Source of the DNA: Aeromicrobium chenweiae | GTDB lineage: Bacteria; Actinomycetota; Actinomycetes; Propionibacteriales; Nocardioidaceae | Direction: 5' to 3' | Length of the DNA: 64,000 nucleotides | Assembly (NCBI RefSeq): GCF_003065605.1 | Contig: NZ_CP026952.1 | Location: forward strand, 496,001-560,000 | Shown here: in pieces, positions 33,965 through 42,337 of the stretch | How the letters are laid out: each line of letters opens with the position of its first letter | How positions within the stretch are numbered: the first letter of the stretch is position 1 | Notes under the pieces: generated by a model | What the model was told of the DNA's origin: nothing | Database searches by the model: none | Seen by the model: only the letters and a program-made list of their open reading frames with translations | Position numbers and translations under genes: made by a program

Positions 33965-35820
33965 GAACGGCGCTCGGCGAGGCGGGGCCGTCGCTCGCAC
34001 AGCGACGCGACGTCGCGCACGATGGCGTCGTTGGTGTCGACCGTCGACATCGCGCGGACGCTCGAGGGCTCGACAGGGGGCACGTGGACGTGCGAGATCA
34101 ACGGGTGGACGGGGCGGACGTCCGCCTCGTCCGAGCCGAACAGCACCTCGTGGAGCTTCTCGCCGGGCTTGAGACCGGTGAGGACGACCGGCACCGGCTT
34201 GCGGGCCTGCTCGATCATTTGCCGGGCGACGTCGGCGATCCGGACCGAGTCGCCCATGTCGAGCACCAAGGTCTCGCCGTCGCGTCCGATGGCTGCGGCC
34301 TGGATGACGAGCTGCACGGCCTCGTTGACCGTCATGAAGTACCGGGTGACGTCCGCGTCGGTCACCGTGACCGGGCCGCCGGCCGCGATCTGCGCCGCGA
34401 ACGTCCGCAGGACGGATCCGCGCGTGCCCAGGACGTTGCCGAAGCGGACGCTGAGGAAGATCCCCGGCGACCGGTAGGCGAACGAGGCCGTCAGCCGCTC
34501 CGCGATGCGCTTGGTGTAGCCGAGCACGTTGACCGGGTCGGCCGCCTTGTCCGTCGAGATGTTGACGAAGCGTTCGGTGCCGATCCGCGCGGCTGCCTCG
34601 AGCACGTTGAGCGTCCCGAGGACGTTGGTGCTCACCGCCTCGCCCGCGTGCCGCTCGAGCATGTTGACGTGCTTGAGCGCGGCCGCGTGGAAGACGACCT
34701 GGGGCCGGTGCTGGTCGAACACGCGGTGGATCCGGCGCGCGTCGCGGATGTCGGCGAGCACGACGTGGTCGGACTCGAGATCGGCACGACCCGACATCGA
34801 CAGCAGCAACGTGTGCAGTGCCGACTCGTCGCGGTCGAGCGTGATCAGCGAGGCAGGTCCGAACCGGGCGATCTGGTGGCACAGCTCCGAGCCGATCGAC
34901 CCGCCCGCGCCCGTGACCAGGACCCGCTTCCCGGCGAGGTAGCCCGCGATCGACTCGAGGTCGGTCGAGACCGGACGGCGGCCCAGGAGGTCCTCGGGCT
35001 CGAGATCGCGCACGACCGAGTGGTGCACCCCCAGCAGCAGCTGGTCGACGGTCGGCAGCACCTTGACGTCGAGCTCGGCGTCGACGGCCACGTCGTTGAT
35101 GCGGCTGATGGTGGTGGACGTCGCGCTGGGGATCGCGATGATCGCGGTCGACGCGCCGGTGCGGGACGCCACGCGGCCCAGCTGGTCGGTCGTGCCGAGG
35201 ACGCCGACGCCCCGGTGGCGCAGGTGCTTCTTGTTCCGGTCGTCGTCCACGAAGGCGACGGGTCGCCAGTGCTGCTGCGGATCGTGCTGCATGGACCGCA
35301 CCAGCTCGCGCCCGGCGTCGCCCGCTCCCACCACGATGACGTCGGCCGACGCGGTCTCGCCGGCTCGGGGGCGGGAGCGGCTCGTCAGCAGGCGCCACAA
35401 CGCGCGGGGCCATCCGCAGAAGACGAGCGCGATGAACGCGGCGCTGATCGGCGCGGTCCGGGGGACGAACGGCTGGGCGATCAGCGCGTTCACGGCGGTG
35501 GCCACGGCGCCCGAGCCGATCAGGACGCTGCCCAGCAGGAACAGCTCCTCGAAGCTGCCCAGCGGGGCCCGGCCGTGGGGGAGTCGCAGGCGCCATGCGG
35601 CAGCCATGTGGCACGCCACGGCGATCGCCGCCACGATCAGCACGCCGTACAGCGGGATGCCGCCGCCGGACTCGCTCACGCGCAGGACTGGCCTGGTCTC
35701 CAGGGTCGAGAAGCGGATCGCTGCGGCCACGTAGACCGCCGCGAACCACGCGAGCGTGTCCAGGAGCATCAGGACGGGAACCCTCGGGTGGGGTGCGATG
35801 CCGATGGCCGGTGTGTTCAT
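33961..35820 (-). CDS. PglF/CapD-type membrane UDP-GlcNAc 4,6-dehydratase
   Basis: A 619-aa enzyme. Four N-terminal TM helices (about 10-145) precede a Rossmann domain (VVGAGDAGREL, 164-174) and the catalytic SDR domain (GAGGSIGSE, 305-313). It is predicted to make UDP-4-keto-6-deoxy-GlcNAc at the membrane. The STDKAADPVN motif (422-431) and catalytic K437 are present. The position four before K437 is Leu433, where PglF/WbpM have Met and ordinary SDRs have Tyr. It is the first gene of the pglF-E-C-D-GT unit, 38 bp after the BY-kinase gene. Confidence 0.88.
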   Translation of the reverse strand: MNTPAIGIAPHPRVPVLMLLDTLAWFAAVYVAAAIRFSTLETRPVLRVSESGGGIPLYGVLIVAAIAVACHMAAAWRLRLPHGRAPLGSFEELFLLGSVLIGSGAVATAVNALIAQPFVPRTAPISAAFIALVFCGWPRALWRLLTSRSRPRAGETASADVIVVGAGDAGRELVRSMQHDPQQHWRPVAFVDDDRNKKHLRHRGVGVLGTTDQLGRVASRTGASTAIIAIPSATSTTISRINDVAVDAELDVKVLPTVDQLLLGVHHSVVRDLEPEDLLGRRPVSTDLESIAGYLAGKRVLVTGAGGSIGSELCHQIARFGPASLITLDRDESALHTLLLSMSGRADLESDHVVLADIRDARRIHRVFDQHRPQVVFHAAALKHVNMLERHAGEAVSTNVLGTLNVLEAAARIGTERFVNISTDKAADPVNVLGYTKRIAERLTASFAYRSPGIFLSVRFGNVLGTRGSVLRTFAAQIAAGGPVTVTDADVTRYFMTVNEAVQLVIQAAAIGRDGETLVLDMGDSVRIADVARQMIEQARKPVPVVLTGLKPGEKLHEVLFGSDEADVRPVHPLISHVHVPPVEPSSVRAMSTVDTNDAIVRDVASLCERRPRLAERRS

Positions 35821-35858
35821 CTCGTTCTCCCTCCCTCTCGAAGGACCGTGCGGACTGG

Positions 35859-37265
35859 CTACCGCCTGGCGACTCGCTCGAGGTCCGTGTCCTGCTCACC
35901 CCCGCTGTCGGGCTCGTAGCCGTAGCCATAGCCGTAGCCGTACGCGGAGCTGGCTCGTCTGGACCGGGGGGACATCGTGACGATCGTGCCGAGGAGCCGC
36001 GCGCCGACGGACTCCAGACGAGCCAGGGAGCTGCCCACCTGGTCGCGCGAGGTCGAGTTGTGGCGGACGACCAGGAGGGCCCCGTCGGACTCGGTCGCCA
36101 GCACGGCCGCGTCGGTGACCGGGAGCAGCGGCGGCGCATCGATCAGGACGACGTCGTAGAGCTCGCGCGCCTCGTGGAGCACGGTCAGCATCGCGGTCGA
36201 CTGCAGCAGCTCGGCGGGGTTCGGCGGGACACGACCGCTCGCGAGGAGGTCGAATCCGTCGCCGGCCCGCTGGAGCGCCTGGCCGAAGCTCACCCGGCCG
36301 ACGAGCACGGTCGTCACGCCCACCGCGTTCTCCAGCCCCAGGTACTCCGTGGCGCGTGGCCGTCGGAGGTCTCCCTCGATCAGGAGCACGCTCTCGCCGG
36401 CGGACGCCAGGGACTCGGCCAGGTTGCACGCCGTGGACGACTTGCCCTCGCCGGGCACCGCGCTGGTGATCACGAAGACCTTGTGGGCGACGTCGACGTT
36501 GATGAACTGCAGGTTGGTGCGCAGGACGCGGAAGGCCTCGACCCGTGGGTCGTGGCTGCCCAGATCGCGGATGAGCGGCGACCTGACGGCCTGCTTGTCG
36601 TAGTGGATGTTGCCCAGCACGGGTGCCCCGTTGGTCGCCTGGGCGAGGTCGTCCTCGGAGCGGACCCGGTTGTCGAGCCGGTCGCGAAGCACCGCCAGCC
36701 CGCACCCGGCGAGCAGCCCCAGCACGAGCGCCACCGCGAGGTTGCGCAGCGGGCGGGGCGAGAACGCCCCCGCAGGGGTCGTGGCGCGGTCGACGATCGA
36801 GGCCTTCACCGGAGGCCGGGACTTCCCGGGGGTCGTCTCGAGCTCGGCGACGTAGGTGACGAACTCCTGCGCCGTGGCCTGCGCGAGACGGCGCGCCTGG
36901 GTCGGCGACGGGTCGACGACCGAGATCGTCAGGACGACGGTGTCGGGCTGGACCGAGGCGCTGATCCGCGAGGACAGGGACCGGGGGCTCTCGTCGAGGT
37001 TGAGCTTCTCCACCACCCGCCGCGAGATCTCCTCGCCCGTCAGCAGGTTGGCGTACGACTTCACGCGTTGCTGGGAGAACAGGCCGCCCTGGTACGCGTC
37101 GGAGCTGCCGGACTGCGCGGTGGTGACGAACAGGCGGGACGACGACTTGTACATCGGTGTCGCGCTGGCGGTCACGATCAGGGCGATCAGCACGGCCACG
37201 ATCGTCGTGGCACAGATCGTCAGCCAGCGGTCCCTGAAGATCCGTAGGTAGTCCTGCAGTCCCAT
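35859..37265 (-). CDS. Wzz/BY-kinase polysaccharide co-polymerase, copy 1
   Basis: A 468-aa protein with two TM helices (near residues 14-33 and 180-200) flanking an extracytoplasmic Wzz domain. A cytoplasmic bacterial tyrosine kinase domain follows, with Walker A VPGEGKSST, Walker A' LLIEGDLRRPR and Walker B VVLIDAPP. The C-terminal tail has alternating Tyr-Gly (AYGYGYGYGYE), the autophosphorylation cluster. It controls chain length/export of the neighbouring polysaccharide. The ATG at 37265 is in-frame with the N-terminal MGLQDYLRIFRDRW helix; upstream codons are not conserved-looking. Confidence 0.9.
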   Translation of the reverse strand: MGLQDYLRIFRDRWLTICATTIVAVLIALIVTASATPMYKSSSRLFVTTAQSGSSDAYQGGLFSQQRVKSYANLLTGEEISRRVVEKLNLDESPRSLSSRISASVQPDTVVLTISVVDPSPTQARRLAQATAQEFVTYVAELETTPGKSRPPVKASIVDRATTPAGAFSPRPLRNLAVALVLGLLAGCGLAVLRDRLDNRVRSEDDLAQATNGAPVLGNIHYDKQAVRSPLIRDLGSHDPRVEAFRVLRTNLQFINVDVAHKVFVITSAVPGEGKSSTACNLAESLASAGESVLLIEGDLRRPRATEYLGLENAVGVTTVLVGRVSFGQALQRAGDGFDLLASGRVPPNPAELLQSTAMLTVLHEARELYDVVLIDAPPLLPVTDAAVLATESDGALLVVRHNSTSRDQVGSSLARLESVGARLLGTIVTMSPRSRRASSAYGYGYGYGYEPDSGGEQDTDLERVARR

Positions 37266-37385
37266 GCGTGTCCCTCGGACGATGAGTGCGCCGTCCCCGG
37301 ACGGCGACGCGGTGCTCGCCATCCTTGTGCACCCGAACGGTGAGGTAAGGGGCCAAGGGCCCTGAAAAGACGGCACGCCCGCGGA

Positions 37386-37391
37386 TAGCGT
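37386..37391 (+). promoter_or_regulatory. -10 upstream of the LPXTG gene
   Basis: TAGCGT lies 6 nt before an ATG (37398) that opens a 61-codon frame overlapping the LPXTG gene, and 76 nt before the LPXTG start itself. Confidence 0.5.
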
Positions 37392-37467
37392 GCACGGATG
37401 TCCGGCCTCGCGCCGACCCGTCGTACGACCATCCACGTCACGAACCCCCGACCTCAGGGAGACCTCC

Positions 37468-38067
37468 ATGAGCGGATTGAAACTGGCAGCCGTCACCGCC
37501 GCAGCGGTGCTGATGGGCCTCGTCTCGGCAGGGCCGGCACTGGCGGCCTACCAGGACCCGGTCATCACCGTCACGATCGATGACTCCACCCCCGTCGAGG
37601 GGACGATCTTCACCGTCACGTCCACCTCCCAGGCGGACTGCGAGTGGGACGTCGACTTCAACGGCGGGTCGGACGCCGGGAGCGGCACGACCGACAGCGC
37701 CAGCTTCACCGCGCCCCAGGTCAGTGAACGCACCAACTTCTCGGTGGTCGTCCGCTGCAGCTTCGACAACACCGAGCCGGTCAGCGCCCCGGCCGACACC
37801 GGGTCCAACCTGGTCACCCCCGCGGCGGTCGTGACCGCGACCCGCACGCTGACGGTCACCGTGCTCCCCGTCGGGGACAGCGGCACCGGCGCCGGCACCG
37901 GCACCGGCGCGGGTGCCGGGGCGTCCGGTGACGTCGGCACGTCCGACCTCGGCGGGGTCCTGCCCGGCACGGGTGGCGCGAGCGTCGACCTGCTGTGGAT
38001 CGGTGGAGCGCTCGTGCTGACGGGTGCCGCCGCGACGATCGCCGTCCGTCGCCGTTCACGCGCCTGA
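37468..38067 (+). CDS. LPXTG cell-wall-anchored protein
   Basis: A 199-aa sortase substrate. A signal peptide (1-26, ending PALA) is followed by a Thr/Ser-rich beta domain with two Cys (DCEWD and VRCSF, likely one disulfide). Then comes a Gly-Thr-Ala low-complexity linker, LPGTGG (about 165-170), a TM helix and a RRRSRA tail. The ATG at 37468 has a GGGAG RBS 7 nt away. No sortase gene is in the window. It lies between the kinase and DUF4012 genes, so it may be displayed with the polysaccharide. Confidence 0.85.
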   Translation: MSGLKLAAVTAAAVLMGLVSAGPALAAYQDPVITVTIDDSTPVEGTIFTVTSTSQADCEWDVDFNGGSDAGSGTTDSASFTAPQVSERTNFSVVVRCSFDNTEPVSAPADTGSNLVTPAAVVTATRTLTVTVLPVGDSGTGAGTGTGAGAGASGDVGTSDLGGVLPGTGGASVDLLWIGGALVLTGAAATIAVRRRSRA

Positions 38068-38111
38068 GTGACGCACCCAGCGGGCCGGTCACACCACGAG
38101 GGATGGTTCGC

Positions 38112-39920
38112 ATGAGGGGTCCACGACGGCACCGTCCCCGTGACGGTTCGCCCGGACGGCGGCGGGCCCTGTTCGCCGGGCTGGGGGTCCTGGTCCTCGT
38201 GGTCGTGGGTGTGGGTGCCGTCTTCACCCTCCAGGCGGTGAAGGCCAAGCAGCAGCTGGACCTGGCATCAGGACAGGCCACCCGGCTGCAGGCCCAGGTG
38301 TCAGCGGGGGACGTCGCGTCCGCGCGTGCCACGCTGCGCGAGCTGCAGACGTCCACGGCCTCCGCCAGGTCAGCCACCCACGGCGTGCTGTGGGACGCCG
38401 GCAGCCGCGTCCCGCTGATCGGCCGGAACGTCGAGGCCGCCCAGACCGTCTCGCGTGTGCTGGCGAGACTGGCCGAGGACGGTCTGCGACCCATTGTCGA
38501 CGCGGCCGGCTCGATCGATGCCCGGACGTTCAGCCCGCAGGACGGGCGCATCGACATCGCGGCCATCCAACGGCTGGGTCCGGCCCTGGACACCGCCGAC
38601 CGGACCCTGACCTGGGGCAGACGCCAGCTCTCCGACGTGGGGACGTCCGGTCTCGTCGGGCCGCTCAAGGGGCCACTGGCCGATCTCGAGTCCAGGATCG
38701 CCACGGCCCAGTCGGCAGCATCGGCCGGCGCGACGGCCACCGACGTCATGCCCCGCATGCTCGGCGCCGACGGTCCCCGCTCGTACCTGCTGGTGGTGCA
38801 GAACAACGCCGAGGTGCGATCGACCGGTGGGCTGCCCGGCGCGTTCGCCGTCGTGAGGGCCGAGGACGGCGGCGTGCGGATCACGCGGCACGGGGCCGGC
38901 TCCGACTTCGCGCCGTTCGACGACCCGGTCGTCAGCCTCACCGGCGACGAACGCGCCCTCTACACGAGATTCCTGGCCACGTTCTGGTCGGACGCCAACT
39001 TCACGCCCGACTTCCCCCGCACCGGCCAGATCATGCGAGCGATGTACAAGGAGAAGTTCGGCACGGACGTGGCCGGCGTCATCTCGGTCGATCCGATCGC
39101 GCTGTCGTACCTCCTGCGCGCCACCGGGCCGATCACCGTGGACGGTGGTGGCCCGGTCGATCGCAGGCTGAGCAGCACGAACGTCGTCGAGGCGCTGCTG
39201 AACAAGGTCTACCTCAGGCTGCCGGACGACGACGCCCAGGACGCGTACTTCACCGACGCGGCCGAGAGCGTGTTCGAGGAGGTGACGTCCGGTCGGGTCG
39301 ATGCGCAGGCGCTGGTGCGGCAGCTGGCCAACGCCTCGTCGGAGAACCGGCTCCTCGTCTGGTCGGCGGATCCCGACGAGCAGGCCGCGCTCACGGGCAC
39401 CCGGGTGGCGGGGGAGCTGCCCGGTGACTCCGGGCCCACGCCCCACGTCGGGGTCTACCTGAACGACTCGACGGCGACCAAGCTCCAGTACTACCTGCAG
39501 CACCGGACCACGATGCACGCGCAGTCCTGCACGGACGGGGACGTGCAGACGATCGAGACCACGACCGTCCTCGCCTCGTCGGTGCCGCGGCGAGGCGCGG
39601 GGCTGCCCACCTCCGTCCTGGGCCCGTCGCGCGACGCCCGGAGGGGCGCGATGCGGTTCAACGTCCGCATCTACGCGCCGTTCGGCGGCTCCATCAACGA
39701 GGTGTCGGTCGACGACGAGCTGCAGACGGTGCTGACCGCCTCGCACCACGGGCGGGCCGTGACGATCGTCCCGGTGCGGCTCCGGCCCGGACGGACCGTC
39801 ACGATCCGCTCGGTGATCCTGTCGGGCCGCGACCAGCCGGACGACCCGGTCCTGTCGTTCACGCCGACCGTGCTCAGGGAGCCGAACAACCGCGTGATCG
39901 CGGCCGCGTGCGGTCGTTGA
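38112..39920 (+). CDS. DUF4012 membrane-anchored surface protein
   Basis: A 602-aa protein with a short basic N-terminus, one TM helix (about 18-38), a coiled-coil stretch (ATRLQAQVSAGDVASARATLRE, about 50-75) and a large extracytoplasmic DUF4012 domain containing YLLVVQNNAEVRSTGGLPGAFAV. DUF4012 proteins usually sit in actinobacterial exopolysaccharide loci; their role is unknown. The second ATG (38112) is taken because GAGGG (38098-38102) is 9 nt away, whereas the first ATG (38103) abuts it. It follows the LPXTG gene by 44 nt. Confidence 0.82.
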   Translation: MRGPRRHRPRDGSPGRRRALFAGLGVLVLVVVGVGAVFTLQAVKAKQQLDLASGQATRLQAQVSAGDVASARATLRELQTSTASARSATHGVLWDAGSRVPLIGRNVEAAQTVSRVLARLAEDGLRPIVDAAGSIDARTFSPQDGRIDIAAIQRLGPALDTADRTLTWGRRQLSDVGTSGLVGPLKGPLADLESRIATAQSAASAGATATDVMPRMLGADGPRSYLLVVQNNAEVRSTGGLPGAFAVVRAEDGGVRITRHGAGSDFAPFDDPVVSLTGDERALYTRFLATFWSDANFTPDFPRTGQIMRAMYKEKFGTDVAGVISVDPIALSYLLRATGPITVDGGGPVDRRLSSTNVVEALLNKVYLRLPDDDAQDAYFTDAAESVFEEVTSGRVDAQALVRQLANASSENRLLVWSADPDEQAALTGTRVAGELPGDSGPTPHVGVYLNDSTATKLQYYLQHRTTMHAQSCTDGDVQTIETTTVLASSVPRRGAGLPTSVLGPSRDARRGAMRFNVRIYAPFGGSINEVSVDDELQTVLTASHHGRAVTIVPVRLRPGRTVTIRSVILSGRDQPDDPVLSFTPTVLREPNNRVIAAACGR

Positions 39921-40012
39921 CCGGACGCGCGGCCCCTGCCGGCGGCCTGTTCACGATGCGGGACGACCGTCCATATGTCGAGACCTGGTCGTGAGCCGCG
40001 TGAAGAGCCCCC

Positions 40013-40018
40013 TACTCT
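40013..40018 (+). promoter_or_regulatory. -10 of the leaderless cysteine leader peptide
   Basis: TACTCT, 6 nt before the ATG at 40025. Confidence 0.6.
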
Positions 40019-40024
40019 GGAGCC

Positions 40025-40105
40025 ATGTTCCTGACGACACACCTGACGCGCCGGCGCGCAGTGGACAACTGCCGCACGCGCTCGTCGCTGTGTCGGATGC
40101 ACTGA
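40025..40105 (+). CDS. Putative regulatory leader peptide (26 aa, cysteine type)
   Basis: A 26-codon ORF whose product ends RRRAVDNCRTRSSLCRMH. The pattern RR-x2-VD-x-CR-x4-CR resembles the short leader peptides found upstream of actinobacterial sulfur genes, described as cysteine-responsive attenuators. It is leaderless (TACTCT -10, 6 nt). It lies 71 nt before DUF4395 and heads the DUF4395-sulfurtransferase-sseC operon. Slow decoding of its Cys codons could control that operon. CCTGC (40125-40129) can pair with GCAGG (40166-40170), which overlaps the next RBS; this pairing is short and only suggestive. Confidence 0.7.
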   Translation: MFLTTHLTRRRAVDNCRTRSSLCRMH

Positions 40106-40176
40106 CACCTCTCGACCGTCAGTCCCTGCACGTCCCTGTCATCGGCGGGGTCCGTGCCCGTCAGCGCAGGAGCATC

Positions 40177-40617
40177 ATGTCCTCACCCGCCCAGGTGGAC
40201 CCTCGAGGTCTGCGGGTCGCGGCCGGCCTCACGTCGGTCGTCCTGGCCCTCGTGCTGGTCGTCCCGTCCGAGGCGGTGAGGACGGCGCTGCTCAGCATCC
40301 AGGTCGTGGTCTTCGCGATCGCGGTGCTGGCCGGCCTGCAGCACTCGCCGTACGCGATCGTGTTCGCGCGTGTCGTCCGTCCCCGCATCGGTGCACCCAC
40401 CGAGCTCGAGGACGCCCGTCCGCCGCGCTTCGCCCAGCTGGTCGGTCTGGCGTTCACGACCGTCGCGCTCGTGCTGCTCCTGACCGGTGCGACCACGGGC
40501 GCCCTCGTGGCCACGGGGCTCGCCCTTGTTGCCGCCCTGCTCAACGCCGCCGTCGGCCTGTGCCTCGGCTGCGAGCTCTACCTGGTGCTCCGCCGGCTCG
40601 CGCCGGCGCGCGCCTGA
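40177..40617 (+). CDS. DUF4395 integral membrane protein
   Basis: A 146-aa protein with four TM helices. DUF4395 features are the VDPRGLRVAAGLT start after a short polar N-terminus, a FARVVRPRIG loop, and a C-terminal Cys pair in LCLGCELYLVLRRL. Members occur beside thioredoxins or sulfurtransferases in actinobacteria, suggesting a redox or sulfur role not yet defined. The ATG at 40177 has the RBS GCAGGAG. It is downstream of the cysteine leader peptide and 62 nt before the sulfurtransferase gene. Confidence 0.82.
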   Translation: MSSPAQVDPRGLRVAAGLTSVVLALVLVVPSEAVRTALLSIQVVVFAIAVLAGLQHSPYAIVFARVVRPRIGAPTELEDARPPRFAQLVGLAFTTVALVLLLTGATTGALVATGLALVAALLNAAVGLCLGCELYLVLRRLAPARA

Positions 40618-40679
40618 ACCACGTCATCCTTCCCGCACACGTCACAACCAACGCCCGTCCGGGCACAACGGAGGTAAGC

Positions 40680-41528
40680 ATGAGCCGCGAATCCGCGCTC
40701 GTCACAGCAGACTGGGTCGAGGAGCACCTGGGCGACCCGAAGATCGTCCTGGTCGAGGTCGACGAGGACGCCGAGGCGTACGACAAGGGGCACATCCCCG
40801 GTGCCGTCAAGCTGGACTGGAAGAAGGACCTCCAGGACGGCGTGCGCCACGACTTCGTCTCGAAGGAGAAGCTCGAGGCGCTGCTGTCGTCCAAGGGCAT
40901 CGCCAACGACGACACGATCGTCTTCTACGGCGGCAACAACAACTGGTTCGCGGCCTACGCCTACTGGTACCTCAAGTACTACGGCCACGAGAACCTGCGC
41001 CTGCTCGACGGCGGCCGCAAGAAGTGGGAGCTCGACTCGCGCGAGCTGACCACCGACGTCCCCGAGCGTCCGGCCACGACCTACACCGCCAAGGACGCGG
41101 ACACCTCGATCCGCGCCTACCGCGACGAGGTCATCGCGGCCATCGGCGTCAAGAACCTGATCGACGTCCGCAGCCCCGACGAGTTCGCCGGACGCCTGCT
41201 CGCCCCGGCGCACCTGCCGCAGGAGGCTGCCCAGATCGGTGGCCACATCCCCACGGCCGGCAACGTGCCGTGGAGCAAGGCGGCCAACGACGACGGCACG
41301 TTCCGCAGCGACGAGGAGCTCAAGGCCCTCTACGCGGACGCCGGCCTGGAAGAGGGCAAGGACACGATCGCCTACTGCCGCATCGGTGAGCGCAGCTCGC
41401 ACACCTGGTTCGTGCTCAAGGAGATCCTCGGCCTCGAGAACGTCAAGAACTACGACGGCTCGTGGAGCGAGTACGGCTCCCTGCGCGGCGTGCCGGTCGC
41501 GCTCGGCGACGAGCCGGGTGTCGCCTGA
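40680..41528 (+). CDS. sseA: Thiosulfate sulfurtransferase (CysA2/SseA-type rhodanese)
   Basis: A 282-aa tandem rhodanese. The N-terminal inactive domain (1-125) contains HIPGAVKLDW. The C-terminal domain (about 150-280) has LIDVRSPDEF and the persulfide-forming Cys233 in the loop CRIGER, followed by SSHTWFVL. It moves sulfane sulfur from thiosulfate to acceptors, often feeding the SseC partner. The ATG at 40680 follows a strong CGGAGG RBS. The next gene overlaps as TGATG, so both are translated together under the leader peptide. Confidence 0.93.
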   Translation: MSRESALVTADWVEEHLGDPKIVLVEVDEDAEAYDKGHIPGAVKLDWKKDLQDGVRHDFVSKEKLEALLSSKGIANDDTIVFYGGNNNWFAAYAYWYLKYYGHENLRLLDGGRKKWELDSRELTTDVPERPATTYTAKDADTSIRAYRDEVIAAIGVKNLIDVRSPDEFAGRLLAPAHLPQEAAQIGGHIPTAGNVPWSKAANDDGTFRSDEELKALYADAGLEEGKDTIAYCRIGERSSHTWFVLKEILGLENVKNYDGSWSEYGSLRGVPVALGDEPGVA

Positions 41529-41824
41529 TGTGCGGCGCGGTCAAGGGCGGACCCTCGCTCGAGGGCGTCGACGTCCAGAACCAGGCGGTCATCCAGGGCG
41601 TCGTGACGCGCGACGGCCAGCCGGTCGGCAACGCGTACGTCCGCCTGCTGGACCGCACCGGGGAGTTCACCGCCGAGGTCCCCACCTCGGCGACGGGCCA
41701 GTTCCGGTTCTTCGCCGGTCCCGGTGAGTGGACGCTGCGCACGCTGGCTCCCAAGGCGGTGTCGGTCGACAACGCGGTGACGGCCGCCAAGGGCGTCGTC
41801 GCGGAGGTCGCGGTCGCCGTCTGA
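41528..41824 (+). CDS. sseC: SseC / DUF1416 protein
   Basis: A 98-aa protein beginning MCGAVKGGPSLEGVD, with Cys2 at the extreme N-terminus. The rest is a transthyretin-like beta domain (QGVVTRDGQPVGNAYVRLLD...FRFFAGPGEWTLRTL). DUF1416/SseC is nearly always encoded next to the sulfurtransferase; a role as sulfur acceptor through Cys2 is plausible but unproven. The start overlaps the sseA stop. A bidirectional terminator follows. Confidence 0.9.
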   Translation: MCGAVKGGPSLEGVDVQNQAVIQGVVTRDGQPVGNAYVRLLDRTGEFTAEVPTSATGQFRFFAGPGEWTLRTLAPKAVSVDNAVTAAKGVVAEVAVAV

Positions 41825-41840
41825 CCACCGGCACGATCCA

Positions 41841-41877
41841 GCAGGGCCCCTCCGGACACGCTCGGGAGGGGCCCTGC
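41841..41877. terminator. Bidirectional terminator between sseC and dtd
   Basis: A perfect 13-bp stem (GCAGGGCCCCTCC, 41841-41853, with 41865-41877) and an 11-nt loop lie between convergent stops. Confidence 0.8.
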
Positions 41878-41878
41878 T

Positions 41879-42301
41879 TCACATCTCCAGCACGAGGGTC
41901 GTGGGACCGTCGTTCGTCAGCGTGATGGCCATGTCGGCCCCGAAGACCCCCTCGGCGACGGTCGCGCCGAGACGCCGCAGCGCGGCGCAGAACTCGTCGT
42001 ACAGCGGCTCGGCCACGGGTCCCGGCGCCGCGGCCGTCCAGGTGGGCCGTCGTCCCTTGCGGGCATCGCCGTAGAGGGTGAACTGGCTGACGACGAGGAT
42101 GCCGGCGTCGACGTCGGAGGCGGACCGTTCGTCGCGGAGGATGCGCAGGCCCCAGATCTTGGCGGCCAGGCGCCCGGCCACCTCGGCGGTGTCGTCGTGC
42201 GTCACGCCCAGCAGGACCATGAGCCCCGCGCCGATCTCGCCGACCGTCTCGCCCTCGACGTCGACGCTGGCCCGGGTGACCCGTTGCACGACGGCTTTCA
42301 T
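41879..42301 (-). CDS. dtd: D-aminoacyl-tRNA deacylase
   Basis: A 140-aa cytoplasmic editing enzyme that frees D-amino acids (and glycine) from mischarged t[16 protein letters not shown] at the start, SQFTLYGD in the middle, and the cross-subunit Gly-cisPro-type motif [10 protein letters not shown] at the end are all present. It forms homodimers. It is a stand-alone minus-strand gene between two operons, divergent from the nitrobindin gene and ended by the shared terminator. Confidence 0.95.
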   Translation of the reverse strand: MKAVVQRVTRASVDVEGETVGEIGAGLMVLLGVTHDDTAEVAGRLAAKIWGLRILRDERSASDVDAGILVVSQFTLYGDARKGRRPTWTAAAPGPVAEPLYDEFCAALRRLGATVAEGVFGADMAITLTNDGPTTLVLEM

Positions 42302-42324
42302 GCGTCGAGGGTAGCGGCGCCCAG

Positions 42325-42330
42325 TAGACT
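42325..42330 (+). promoter_or_regulatory. -10 of the leaderless nitrobindin gene
   Basis: TAGACT, 7 nt before the ATG at 42338. Confidence 0.55.
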
Positions 42331-42337
42331 GGAGATC

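Noticed and set aside
33965..36139. Extension of the aminotransferase frame through the dehydratase and kinase genes to give a very large protein
   Set aside because: The added part is out of frame with two recognised enzymes and reads as Arg/Pro-rich nonsense. The real start is the ATG overlapping the dehydratase stop.
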